The notes under the pieces are model-generated. The model saw nothing but the letters and a program-made list of their open reading frames with translations. It did not search any database and was not told the DNA's origin. The translations under genes and the position numbers were made by a program. A stretch of 64,000 nt of DNA from contig CAYWKS010000013.1 of the NCBI GenBank assembly GCA_964458935.1, positions 10,276 to 74,275 on the forward strand, written 5' to 3'. Shown one piece after another: positions 24,193 to 33,098 of this stretch. The DNA comes from CAYWKS01 sp964458935 (GTDB lineage Bacteria > Planctomycetota > Phycisphaerae > Phycisphaerales > Zrk34). Numbering within the stretch: the stretch's first letter is position 1; each line of letters begins with the position of its first letter.

Positions 24193-25530
24193 TCAGTTCC
24201 GCTCGATCGTCTTCTTCCGTCGCAGGATGTGATGATAATGCTGGGCGAAGCGGTGCGCTTCGTCGCGGATAGCCTGGCACATCTTCAGCCCGGCGTTGTG
24301 GCGGGACAGCCGGATCGGCTCGTCGCGCTGGGGCGCGTGGATCAGTTCCTCCTTCTTCGCGAGCGCGACGATCATCGGGGGTTTGTGCGCAAACTCGCGC
24401 AACGCTTCGAGCGCCGCGGAAAGCTGACCCGCGCCCCCGTCGATCACGATCAGGTCCGGGTACACCCCCTCGCCGGAGCCCGGCTCGCGGTAGGCGCGGC
24501 TGACGACCTCGCGGATCGCCGCGTAGTCGTCGTTGCTCGCCGTGCGGACCTTGTAGCGGCGATACTGGTTCTTCAAGGGTCGGCCGTCCACGAAACACAC
24601 CTTCGACCCGACGGTCTGGTCGCCCTGGAGGTGGGCGATGTCGATGCACTCGATGCAGCGGGGCTCGTCGTCCATCTCGAGCGCGGTCTGCAAGGCGCGG
24701 ATGCCCTTGCGCGGGTCGACGTACAGCGATTCGGTCTCGGGCTGCCACTGGTCCGACCGCGAGCCGCGCTCGTCGAGCTTCTCGATCGCCCGGACCTGGT
24801 CGCGGAGCCGGGCCGCGGCTTCGTAGTCCTGCTTCGCGGCGGCGTCGGCCATCTCCTGCCGCATCTGCCGCAGCATCACCGACCGCTTGGACTGCAGGAA
24901 CCGCGACAGCCGATCGATGTCGGCGCGGTAGGCGTCCTTGCTGATCTTCGCGGCGCAGGGCGCGGTGCACTGGCCGATCGCGTACAGCAGGCAAGGCCGA
25001 AAGTACCGCCGCTGGTCGTCGTCCGAGCGGATGTCCAGCTCGCAGGTGCGGAACCGGAACACCCGCTGCAACAGCTTCATCGCCTCGCGCAGCGCGTAGA
25101 CGCTGGTGAAGGGGCCGAGGATGCGGCCGCCGCGGAATCGCTCGTCGTTGGGCTGTCGCGTGATGAACACGCCCGGGAACTCCTCGCGGCTGGTGATCAC
25201 GAGGTAGGGGAAGGTCTTGTCGTCGGTGAGGCGGGCGTTGAAGCGGGGGTGCAGGTCCTTGATCAGCCGGTTCTCGGTCAGCAGCGCCTCCCACTCGCCC
25301 TCGCACTCGATGGTCTGGAAGTCCTCGACCACGTCGAGCATCGACTGCTTCTTGTGACCGAGGTCGGCGGCGGGCTGGAAGTAGCTGGCCACGCGGCTGC
25401 GCAGCATCGACGCCTTGCCGACGTAGACCACCCGCCCCTTGGCGTCCTTCATCAGGTACACCCCGGGCGTCCGGGGCAGTTGCCGCGCCTTGTCGGCCAA
25501 TCGCTGCATACGCGGGGAACGGTCGGTCAT
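24193..25530 (-). CDS. uvrC: UvrABC excinuclease subunit C, short form without C-terminal HhH domain
   Basis: UvrC makes the two incisions of nucleotide excision repair. Present in order: GIY-YIG nuclease (~12-95; PGVYLMKDAKGRVVYVGKAS, with Glu in the WEALLTENRLIK helix), four Cys of the likely Fe-S cluster (one in FRTCEL, three in PCLLYAIGQCTAPC), the UVR motif binding UvrB (~215), and an RNase H-like domain (ECIDIAHLQGD, PDLIVIDGGAGQL, AHRFAQHYHH). The protein stops at 445 residues, right after the last motif. The usual (HhH)2 DNA-binding domain is missing. The stop is 2 bp from the next gene, so this looks genuine and not a frameshift. ATG 25530 is preferred because the ATG at 25539 overlaps a perfect TATAAT. 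Confidence 0.9.
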   Translation of the reverse strand: MTDRSPRMQRLADKARQLPRTPGVYLMKDAKGRVVYVGKASMLRSRVASYFQPAADLGHKKQSMLDVVEDFQTIECEGEWEALLTENRLIKDLHPRFNARLTDDKTFPYLVITSREEFPGVFITRQPNDERFRGGRILGPFTSVYALREAMKLLQRVFRFRTCELDIRSDDDQRRYFRPCLLYAIGQCTAPCAAKISKDAYRADIDRLSRFLQSKRSVMLRQMRQEMADAAAKQDYEAAARLRDQVRAIEKLDERGSRSDQWQPETESLYVDPRKGIRALQTALEMDDEPRCIECIDIAHLQGDQTVGSKVCFVDGRPLKNQYRRYKVRTASNDDYAAIREVVSRAYREPGSGEGVYPDLIVIDGGAGQLSAALEALREFAHKPPMIVALAKKEELIHAPQRDEPIRLSRHNAGLKMCQAIRDEAHRFAQHYHHILRRKKTIERN

Positions 25531-25537
25531 CGCAGGC

Positions 25538-25543
25538 ATTATA
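25538..25543 (-). promoter_or_regulatory. consensus -10 element, leaderless start of uvrC
   Basis: A perfect TATAAT on the minus strand lies exactly 7 nt before the uvrC ATG at 25530. The -35 is weak. No Shine-Dalgarno is present. Confidence 0.65.
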
Positions 25544-25571
25544 GAACGTGGCGTTCGCGCCCAAGCCGACC

Positions 25572-26243
25572 TCAGCCGTCTTGCCCGGCGGCGTCCGGGG
25601 CATGGCGGCGGGGCAGCAGCGCCCGCAGGACGACCAGGAGGATACCGCAGGTCAGGTAGACGTCGGCGAGGTTGAACACCCAGGGGTACAGTTCGGGGCT
25701 GCCGTTGGGCCAGGTCCAGCCGAACGGCAACCGGACGCCGGGGAACAGGTGGAGCATGTCGCGGACGGCGCCGAAGGCGATGCGGTCGTAGAGGTTGCCC
25801 AGCGCCCCGGCGAGGATCATCGCGAGCAGCAGTTGCTGCAAGCGGTCGCGTCGGTCGGTGGTGAGCAGGGCGTAGGCGATGACGCCGACCGCGACGACGG
25901 TGATGACCACGAACAGCCAGGTCTTGCCCTGGCCGATGCCGAACACCGCGCCGAGGTTGAGCACGAGCCGGATGTTGAGAACGCTCGGGGCGAGTTGGAC
26001 GGTGCGTTGGGGCAGGCGGATGTGTTGGGCGAGGCCGCCGCCGCGGCGGCGCTGCAGTTCGCGGGCGTGTTCGAGCGTCCGCGGCACGTCGACCGGCACG
26101 GGGGGGAAGACCTGGAACGCCCACCACTTGAGGGTGAGGTCGGCCGTGAGCAGCGCCGCCGCCACGAGACAGAAGATCACGATGTGGCGCGGGCGGCGCC
26201 AGACCGGGGTGTCGGGTCGGTTTGGGGTCGGGGTGGCGGTCAT
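25572..26243 (-). CDS. lspA: lipoprotein signal peptidase (signal peptidase II)
   Basis: LspA is the membrane aspartic protease that removes signal peptides from prolipoproteins. Four membrane segments are visible. The family motifs are LNLGAVFGIGQG (~95-106), GNLYDRIAFGAVRDML with catalytic Asp ~153, and VFNLADVYLTCG with catalytic Asp ~194. At 223 residues it is longer than usual because of an Arg-rich insert (~50-88) between membrane segment 1 and the NLGAVFG motif. It lies between the DksA-like gene and uvrC. Several predicted lipoproteins in this window would be its substrates. Confidence 0.94.
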   Translation of the reverse strand: MTATPTPNRPDTPVWRRPRHIVIFCLVAAALLTADLTLKWWAFQVFPPVPVDVPRTLEHARELQRRRGGGLAQHIRLPQRTVQLAPSVLNIRLVLNLGAVFGIGQGKTWLFVVITVVAVGVIAYALLTTDRRDRLQQLLLAMILAGALGNLYDRIAFGAVRDMLHLFPGVRLPFGWTWPNGSPELYPWVFNLADVYLTCGILLVVLRALLPRRHAPDAAGQDG

Positions 26244-26282
26244 GCCGATGCGGCGTCCGGCGCGGGGTCACGGCGGGCCGGT

Positions 26283-26978
26283 TCAGAGGCTGTTGCCGCG
26301 CTCGTGCTGGCGGGCCGCTTCGATGCAGAACTTGGCCCAGGGCTTGATCTCGAGTCGGGCCTTGTTGATCGGCTCGCCGGTGGCGATGCAGATGCCGTAG
26401 GTCTTGTTCTCGATCCGATCCAGCGCGTCGTCGATGTCATTGAGCAGCTCGCGCTCGCTCTCCATCAGCCCCAGCGCCAGTTCCTGGTCGTAGTTGTCGG
26501 ACCCGGCGTCGGCCATGTGCAGGGGCATGTTGGACAGGTTGGAGCGGTCCTGGCCCCGGAGCGCCGACTCGGCCAGCCCGTTCAGGTCGCCGACGAGGTC
26601 GGTCCGCTTCTCGAGCAACAACGAGCGGTAGTACCGCAGTTCCTTGGCGGACAGGTGGGTCTTGATCCGGCGGGGCTCCTTGGCGGCCTTGGGCGAAGCC
26701 GCCGCGGTCACGCCGGGCGCCTTGGTCGTCTTCTTGGTGGTCTTCGCGGTGGTCTTCTTGGCGGTCTTCTTGGACGCAGGCCCGGCCTTGGTCGCGGCGG
26801 TTTTCCTGGTCGTCTTCTTGGCCGTCTTCTTGCTGGACTTCTTGGTCGTCCGAGCCGCAGCCGCCTTGGTGGTCTTCTTGGCGGTCTTGGTCTTGCGGGT
26901 GGTGCGATCGGTGGCGGCCTTGGTGCTGCGTGTGGAGGCGCCGGCCGACTTCGAGGCTTTGGTGGTCTTCTTGGCCAC
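26283..26978 (-). CDS. DksA/TraR-like protein with Lys/Thr-rich N-terminal tail
   Basis: A 231-residue protein with a GTG start (GGGAG ~8 nt upstream). Residues 1-~105 are a basic low-complexity tail of KKTTK, SKKT and ARTTKK units. Residues ~108-231 form a DksA/TraR-type coiled coil and C-terminal finger (LSAKELRYYRSLLLEKR, ENKTYGICIATGEPINKARLEIKPWAKFCIEA). Only two of the four zinc Cys positions are Cys, so the finger is probably degenerate. DksA proteins bind the RNA polymerase secondary channel; whether this one does is inference. The basic tail suggests nucleic-acid contact. It is followed by lspA 39 bp downstream. Confidence 0.85.
   Translation of the reverse strand: MAKKTTKASKSAGASTRSTKAATDRTTRKTKTAKKTTKAAAARTTKKSSKKTAKKTTRKTAATKAGPASKKTAKKTTAKTTKKTTKAPGVTAAASPKAAKEPRRIKTHLSAKELRYYRSLLLEKRTDLVGDLNGLAESALRGQDRSNLSNMPLHMADAGSDNYDQELALGLMESERELLNDIDDALDRIENKTYGICIATGEPINKARLEIKPWAKFCIEAARQHERGNSL
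26700..26970 (-). repeat. degenerate in-gene repeats encoding a Lys/Thr-rich tail
   Basis: The 5' part of the DksA-like gene is built of near-repeats of the 12-15 nt unit coding for AKKTTK/TKKT. A similar unit makes up the 3' end of the gene at 1756-2475. Confidence 0.75.
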
Positions 26979-27277
26979 TGAGGTGCTCCCTGCCGAGGGG
27001 CGTGGGCTGATTGCGTTGCGAATGCAAGCACCAGCGCCCCGGCGTGCAAAAGGTCGCTTATGCTAGTCGGTGACTCCCGGAGCGTCAACGCGGCGCGGAT
27101 CGGCGGTTTGACCGGCGTCCGGCGGCCTGCGCAGGCGGTTGTTGGCGTGTTCCGGGGCGGCGGCTTAACATGCGGCGGCGGCATGATGCACGCCGTTCGG
27201 GGTCAAATGCCCGGCCCTGGATGGCCGATAAGTGCCAGTAAGCCGCCGCCCGCTCCATCCTGACAGGAACCAGCCGA

Positions 27278-29878
27278 TTGACCACCATTTCATGGGTAAC
27301 CCACCTCGCGGTCGGCCTGCTGATCGCCGCCGTTGCCTTCGGGCAGCCCGCCACGTCGGCCGAGGGCGATTCACCGGGTCCGGCGGCTCGCCTGCTCGCC
27401 GACGCCATGGAACAGCGTGCCCGCGCCGCGTTGAGCGGGCCGATCAACCCGACCGACGCCATGATCACCCGCGCGCGGGTCCTCATGGAGCACGCGCTCG
27501 AACTGGACCCGACCGATCCCGAACGGTGGCTGCTGCTGGCCGAGGCCCAGGATGCCGACGACGCCTGGCAGGAGTTGATCCCCACGCTGCAGGCGTACCT
27601 GCGGCTTCGCCCCGCGGATGACGTGGTCCAGTTGCGGTTGGTCGACCTGCTGGCCCGCAAGCAGCAGACCGCCGAGAAGCGTCTGGCATTCTATACGCGC
27701 ATCGTGCGTGGCCCGGCGTCGGATCGCTTCGGCCCGGCGCTGCGGAGCCGCGTCGCCGTTCGCGCCGCACGCCTCGCCTGGGAGCGGGGTGAGCACGAGG
27801 CGCATGACCAACTGCTCGCCGAGGCCTTGTCGCTGGACTCGACCAACAAGCAGGCCGCCATCGAGTCGCTGCGGCGGCTGGGGGACGATCCCCGCACGTC
27901 CATGGCCGACCGAGCGGCCGGGCTGTTCACGCTCTTCCACGCCGACCCCGTGGACATCAGCACGCACGTGACGATCGCCGACGCGCACATGGGCCTGGGC
28001 CACTACGCCGGGGCGCTGACGTGGTACGAGTCGGCCGAGTCGCTGCGCGAGGCGGACCGCATCCCCCCGAGCCTGACGCTGGCGCACAGCCGCGTGCTCG
28101 CGTTGTGGGGCCTGGGCCGCGACGCCGAGGCGCTGGCGCTGCTCGATGAGGTCATGGGCGACGCCAACACGCCGACCGCCGACACGGACAACGCCGACGC
28201 CGACGCGGCGACCGACGCCAACGCGCCGGCCGTGCCGGAGGACTGGCCGCCGATCGACACGCTCATGCTCAACGCGGCGATCCGCGGCTGGGCCGGCGGC
28301 GGCGGCAAGACGTCCGAGGCGTTCGACCGGCTGGCGGATCGGCTTCGCGCCGACGCCCACGACGCGACCGACCGCATGGGGCCGCTGACCACGCTGGCGT
28401 GGGCGCACCTGATCTGCGATCAGCGGATCGACGCGGTGGCCGACATCCTGGCCGAACTCGAAACCGCCGCAGGGGGCGAACGGGTTCGGCAGATCATGAG
28501 CGGCTGGCTCGCCATGCGGCAGGGTCGCATGGCCGAGGCGGCGGCGGCGCTGGCGGGGCATGTGGACGACGACCCGCGCGCCCGCCTGGGCGCGGCGCTC
28601 GTGGCCGAGGCGCAAGGCGACCTCCCGACCGCGCGCCGACAATTGCACGCGGTGCACCGATCGACGCCCGACGAGTTGTTCGGGTTGCTGGCGGCGGGGC
28701 GGCTGCGGCGGTTGGGCCAGACCCCCAAGCCGCTCGACGAGGCGGCGCGGTTGGCCGCGCTCTTCGAGCGGGTCCCCGCCGACCTGCGCGACATGGCCGC
28801 CGAACCGCTCCGCGTGGTGCAGGTCCGCCCGAATGTCCCTGACCAGCGGAGCGACTACGGCCGGCCGATCTGGGTGACGCTCGTGCTGTCCAACGCCTCG
28901 GAGTGGACGCTGTCGCTGGGCCCGGAAGGGACGATCCCCACGCGCGTGGTGCTCTCGCCGAGCCTGCGTGCGGTGGGCGCCGAGGTGCCGCCCGCGCCGG
29001 CGGTCGTGCTGGACCTGTATCGGCGGTTGCGGCTGAAGCCGCGCGAAGCGCTGGAGGTCCCGATCCGCCTCGACTCGGGCGAGGTGGGTGCGGTGATGCA
29101 TGCGTACGCCTGGCCACGGTTGCAGTTGGGCTGTCTGGGCGTGCTCAACCCCAAGCTCCAGCCGAGCGGGCGATTCACCGCCGCGCTGCTGGGCTCGTCG
29201 TTCCGCGTGCCCACGATCGTCCGTCGGCCGACACCGACCACCGAGGACAACATCGAGGCGTTGATGACGCAGACCACCGACCCCAACGCGGCGGTGGCGA
29301 TGCGGGCGATGAGCCGTCTGATGAGCATGGCCCGCCACTTCGACCGCGCGGAAGAGGCCGACCGCGCCACCCGCATCGCCGACCGCGTCAATGCCCGGTT
29401 CGACGAGCTGTCGCCGATGGCGCAGGCCTGGAGCGTGGCGTTTGCCAATGCGCCGGCCGTCGTCGCTGAACCCAATGCGGAGGTGGCGCCGACGACGGAC
29501 CTGTTCCAGCCGATGCGCGATGCCGCGGGCCGCAGCGGCGACCGGCACGTGCGGCTGGCGCTGCTCACGACCGTCACCGATCCGAACTCGCCGTATCTGA
29601 ACGCGGCGCTGCGGGGGTCGGCCGTGCCCGAAGCCGTCCAACGCTTCGCGCGGGCCACGCGCCAGGCCTTGCGCGAGCTGGCCGAGTACGAGGCGGCGAG
29701 CGAACAGCGCGCCGAGCAGATGGAGGCCGAACTCCAACCTGCGGCACCGTCGGGGGACGCGGCGGGCCCGACCGCGCCCCGGGACCTGGATGGCCGGGCC
29801 GACCCGCCGCCGGTCCCGGCCGACCTGCGTCAGGATGCCAACGACGCGGGCTTAGGGGGTCTGCGCTTCGGTGAATAG
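27278..29878 (+). CDS. exported tetratricopeptide-repeat protein
   Basis: An 866-residue protein from a TTG start with AGGA ~9 nt upstream. Residues 1-27 form a Sec signal peptide (AVGLLIAAVAFG, probable cleavage after ATSA). TPR-like helical pairs run through ~60-520 (LDPTDPERWLLLAEAQDADD, ADAHMGLGHYAGALTWYE). A central beta-rich part follows (~520-660; SEWTLSLGPEGTIPTRVVLSP), then a helical C-terminal part ending in a Pro/Ala-rich tail. No catalytic motif is visible. Location is probably periplasmic or outer surface. The ~300-bp region upstream (26979-27277) holds no gene or clear promoter. Confidence 0.82.
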   Translation: MTTISWVTHLAVGLLIAAVAFGQPATSAEGDSPGPAARLLADAMEQRARAALSGPINPTDAMITRARVLMEHALELDPTDPERWLLLAEAQDADDAWQELIPTLQAYLRLRPADDVVQLRLVDLLARKQQTAEKRLAFYTRIVRGPASDRFGPALRSRVAVRAARLAWERGEHEAHDQLLAEALSLDSTNKQAAIESLRRLGDDPRTSMADRAAGLFTLFHADPVDISTHVTIADAHMGLGHYAGALTWYESAESLREADRIPPSLTLAHSRVLALWGLGRDAEALALLDEVMGDANTPTADTDNADADAATDANAPAVPEDWPPIDTLMLNAAIRGWAGGGGKTSEAFDRLADRLRADAHDATDRMGPLTTLAWAHLICDQRIDAVADILAELETAAGGERVRQIMSGWLAMRQGRMAEAAAALAGHVDDDPRARLGAALVAEAQGDLPTARRQLHAVHRSTPDELFGLLAAGRLRRLGQTPKPLDEAARLAALFERVPADLRDMAAEPLRVVQVRPNVPDQRSDYGRPIWVTLVLSNASEWTLSLGPEGTIPTRVVLSPSLRAVGAEVPPAPAVVLDLYRRLRLKPREALEVPIRLDSGEVGAVMHAYAWPRLQLGCLGVLNPKLQPSGRFTAALLGSSFRVPTIVRRPTPTTEDNIEALMTQTTDPNAAVAMRAMSRLMSMARHFDRAEEADRATRIADRVNARFDELSPMAQAWSVAFANAPAVVAEPNAEVAPTTDLFQPMRDAAGRSGDRHVRLALLTTVTDPNSPYLNAALRGSAVPEAVQRFARATRQALRELAEYEAASEQRAEQMEAELQPAAPSGDAAGPTAPRDLDGRADPPPVPADLRQDANDAGLGGLRFGE

Positions 29879-29908
29879 GGGGCTGCAAGCATTCCCTGCC
29901 TGCCCGAC

Positions 29909-29938
29909 TTGACACGCGCGAAGACGTAGCGGTATCCT
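29909..29938 (+). promoter_or_regulatory. sigma-70-type promoter of a candidate structured RNA
   Basis: TTGACA (29909-29914), an 18-bp spacer and TATCCT (29933-29938) predict +1 at about 29945. That is the first paired base of the long-range helix described in the next entry. Confidence 0.7.
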
Positions 29939-29944
29939 TTAATG

Positions 29945-30054
29945 GTCCAACAGGGCCGACGAAGGAAGTGTCTCACCTGTCATTATTCATACGGTTATAC
30001 GAGGCCGACAGGCCGACCCTTCATCAGTCACTTCTTTAGCCCCCTGCATTGGAC
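29945..30054 (+). ncRNA. candidate structured RNA (family not recognised)
   Basis: The sequence folds into one long irregular hairpin. 29945-29950 pairs with 30049-30054, and 29951-29955 with 30042-30046, with a CA bulge. 29962-29970 pairs with 30029-30037 (one G.U), and 29976-29981 with 30007-30012, enclosing a 25-nt loop. The predicted start coincides with the first pair, as expected for a stable RNA. A GC-rich hairpin with a partly T-rich tail follows (30072-30108). I find no hallmark of 6S, SRP, tmRNA, RNase P or a c-di-GMP riboswitch. It could be a free RNA or the 5' part of the pseudopilin leader. Confidence 0.55.
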
Positions 30055-30071
30055 AAGACAGGCTGTCGCGT

Positions 30072-30108
30072 AACAGGCCGCCCGTTTCCGGCGGGGCCGG
30101 TTGTTGTG
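30072..30108 (+). terminator. possible terminator or attenuator after the structured RNA
   Basis: A hairpin with outer AAC/GTT, then GG/CC and CCGCC/GGCGG pairing (with bulges) is followed by TTGTTGTG. The T tract is imperfect, so termination may be partial. Confidence 0.35.
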
Positions 30109-30365
30109 TCGGCGGGATCGAGGCCAACGCCCCGATCCATGCCGTGACACGACCGGGCGTATGGTCCTGTTGCGAGCGACGTCAAGGCCCGGTCGCGTGA
30201 TGTTCAGATCGTGACCCGTCAGTCCACCCCCGGCGATCCTGAAGGATCGAACGTGGACCGAGCCTTGGACCGCGGGATTCGTGCGTTCGCCGGTCGATCG
30301 TTTCGGCCCGGACGCAAAATCATGTTGTCATCATCTGTCCAATTTTCTCGCAAGGAGTCTCGACA
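30109..30365 (+). promoter_or_regulatory. structured 5' region of the pseudopilin gene
   Basis: This non-coding stretch contains a 9-bp inverted repeat (30150-30158 with 30187-30195) and a 6-bp hairpin with a TGAA loop (30234-30249). AAGGAG lies just before the ATG at 30366. I see no small gene in it. If the TTGACA promoter at 29909 serves the pilin, the leader is ~420 nt. Confidence 0.4.
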
Positions 30366-31208
30366 ATGAAGCGCAGAATCATGGGTTTCACCCTCGTGGA
30401 GCTGCTGGTGGTGGTCGCGATCATCGCGCTGCTGCTGGGCATCCTCGTGCCGGCGGTGCAGCACGCCCGTCGCCTGGCCAACCAGACGGCCAGCGCCGCC
30501 AACACCCGCAGCATCGTTCAGTCGCTGCAGACCTACGCCGCCGCAAACCGTGACCGCTTCCCCAAGCACAAGGACACGGCCGACGGCGATGAGTCGCAGG
30601 TGACCATGTTCGCCGACGACAACCGCGGCAGCAGCAATTCGCTCGACAGCGACCTGAACAACTCGGCGACCGCGGCCATCTGGATCCTTGTCCGCGAGCA
30701 GTTCACGCCCCAGGATCTGTACATCAGCCCCGCCACCGACGACACGCCCGATCCGCTCACCGTCGAAGGCGACCCCAACACCATCGTCGAACTGGAAGAG
30801 ACCTACGACTTCCTCTCCGCCGACCACCTGTCGTACTCGCCGATCAGCCCCTACGTCGACCCCGAGGAGCCCGGCAATCAGAACCAGTGGCAGGTCGACG
30901 CCCCATCCAACTTCGCGTTGATCGGTGATGAGAACACCCTGACCGACAACGAGGTGGACAACAACAACCTCACGGAAGGCGATTTCACCGGCGACGTGGA
31001 TATTCTCAACTCCGCGAACAACGACGGAGACGGCCAGGCGGTCGGCTACGCCGACGGTCACGCCGAGTTCCTCGACAACCCGTGGGGCGGGCCCGCCGGC
31101 GATAACATCTATCTCTACGGCGTGGATACCGCGGAGATGGCCGACGCCAACTCCGGCGACCCCAACGACGATTCGGACGTGGGCCTGATCCGCCTTGATC
31201 CGCAGTAA
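30366..31208 (+). CDS. type II secretion-like pseudopilin (H-X9-DG type)
   Basis: A 280-residue protein with a type IV prepilin leader: short basic start, cleavage site MG|FTLVE with Glu at +5, then a hydrophobic helix (LLVVVAIIALLLGILVPAV). The C-terminal part is acidic and Asn/Asp-rich, with the motif GYADGHAEFLDN seen in the large planctomycete family of pseudopilins. A Cys-poor beta-rich head is likely. It would be processed by a prepilin peptidase not in this window. An intrinsic terminator follows at 31256. It is separate from the main pilus locus at 34417. Confidence 0.88.
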   Translation: MKRRIMGFTLVELLVVVAIIALLLGILVPAVQHARRLANQTASAANTRSIVQSLQTYAAANRDRFPKHKDTADGDESQVTMFADDNRGSSNSLDSDLNNSATAAIWILVREQFTPQDLYISPATDDTPDPLTVEGDPNTIVELEETYDFLSADHLSYSPISPYVDPEEPGNQNQWQVDAPSNFALIGDENTLTDNEVDNNNLTEGDFTGDVDILNSANNDGDGQAVGYADGHAEFLDNPWGGPAGDNIYLYGVDTAEMADANSGDPNDDSDVGLIRLDPQ

Positions 31209-31255
31209 GCCCCGCTCGATCGAACCCGGCTTCGGCCGGATCGGCTAGCGATGAC

Positions 31256-31287
31256 GGGCCGACCCCAGCGGGTCGGCCCTTTCTCTT
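31256..31287 (+). terminator. intrinsic terminator after the pseudopilin gene
   Basis: A perfect 10-bp stem (31256-31265 with 31270-31279, loop CAGC) is followed by TTTCTCTT. Confidence 0.88.
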
Positions 31288-31294
31288 GGTTCGC

Positions 31295-31323
31295 TTGCCA
31301 GCGCCCGCCGCTACCCGTAGTGT
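31295..31323 (+). promoter_or_regulatory. candidate leaderless promoter of acyP
   Basis: TTGCCA (31295-31300), a 17-bp spacer and TAGTGT (31318-31323) stand exactly 7 nt before the ATG at 31331. No Shine-Dalgarno is present. It lies directly downstream of the preceding terminator. Confidence 0.55.
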
Positions 31324-31330
31324 GCCACGT

Positions 31331-31600
31331 ATGGTCCGCAAAACCGTCTATTACTCAGGCCAGGTTCAGGGTGTGGGCTTCCGCATGACCGCCAATCGGA
31401 TCGCCGGCCGCTACAACGTCCGCGGTTATGTCCGCAACATGCCGGACGGCCGGGTCGAGCTCATCGCCGAAGGCGACCCCAGGCAGGTCGACGCCATGCT
31501 CGACGACATCGCCCGCAGTCTCCACGATTTCATCCACGACGCCCAGATCGACCCCGGCGAGCCGACCGGTGAGTTCAGCGCATTCGGCATCCGTTACTGA
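31331..31600 (+). CDS. acyP: acylphosphatase
   Basis: An 89-residue acylphosphatase, which hydrolyses carboxyl-phosphate bonds. The active-site pattern is present: YYSGQVQGVGFRMTANRIA with catalytic Arg in GVGFR, then GYVRNMPDGRVELIAEG with the catalytic Asn. I chose the internal ATG giving VRKTVYYSG; the open frame 15 codons upstream runs through the promoter. Its substrate in vivo is unknown. Confidence 0.93.
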   Translation: MVRKTVYYSGQVQGVGFRMTANRIAGRYNVRGYVRNMPDGRVELIAEGDPRQVDAMLDDIARSLHDFIHDAQIDPGEPTGEFSAFGIRY

Positions 31601-31705
31601 ACGGCCGTGTCATCTCCGCCGGCCGCGGCGAGCGCCCGGTTAACTTGTCGCGCACCGCCCGTGCCGCTACCTTCGTCGCCTCACGCACTCAGGGAGGCCC
31701 GCCGA

Positions 31706-33001
<1,296 letters not shown>

Positions 33002-33020
33002 GATCGACGCCGCAAGCCGC

Positions 33021-33047
33021 AGCCCGCGGAGGGCCATCCGCCGGCTT
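33021..33047 (+). terminator. terminator-like hairpin after icd
   Basis: AGCC-C-GCGGA pairs with TCCGC-C-GGCT around GGGCCA, with one C/C mismatch and no proper T tract. Over the hairpin it differs by two bases from the strong terminator at 14506. Confidence 0.4.
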
Positions 33048-33098
33048 CCCGCGATGCGTAGCATGTGACGACTTGGCAGCCGCAAGGAGAAGGTCGTC

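Noticed and set aside
27371..29737. A 788-codon antisense frame over the exported TPR gene
   Set aside because: Low-complexity Arg/Gly translation; shadow of the real gene.
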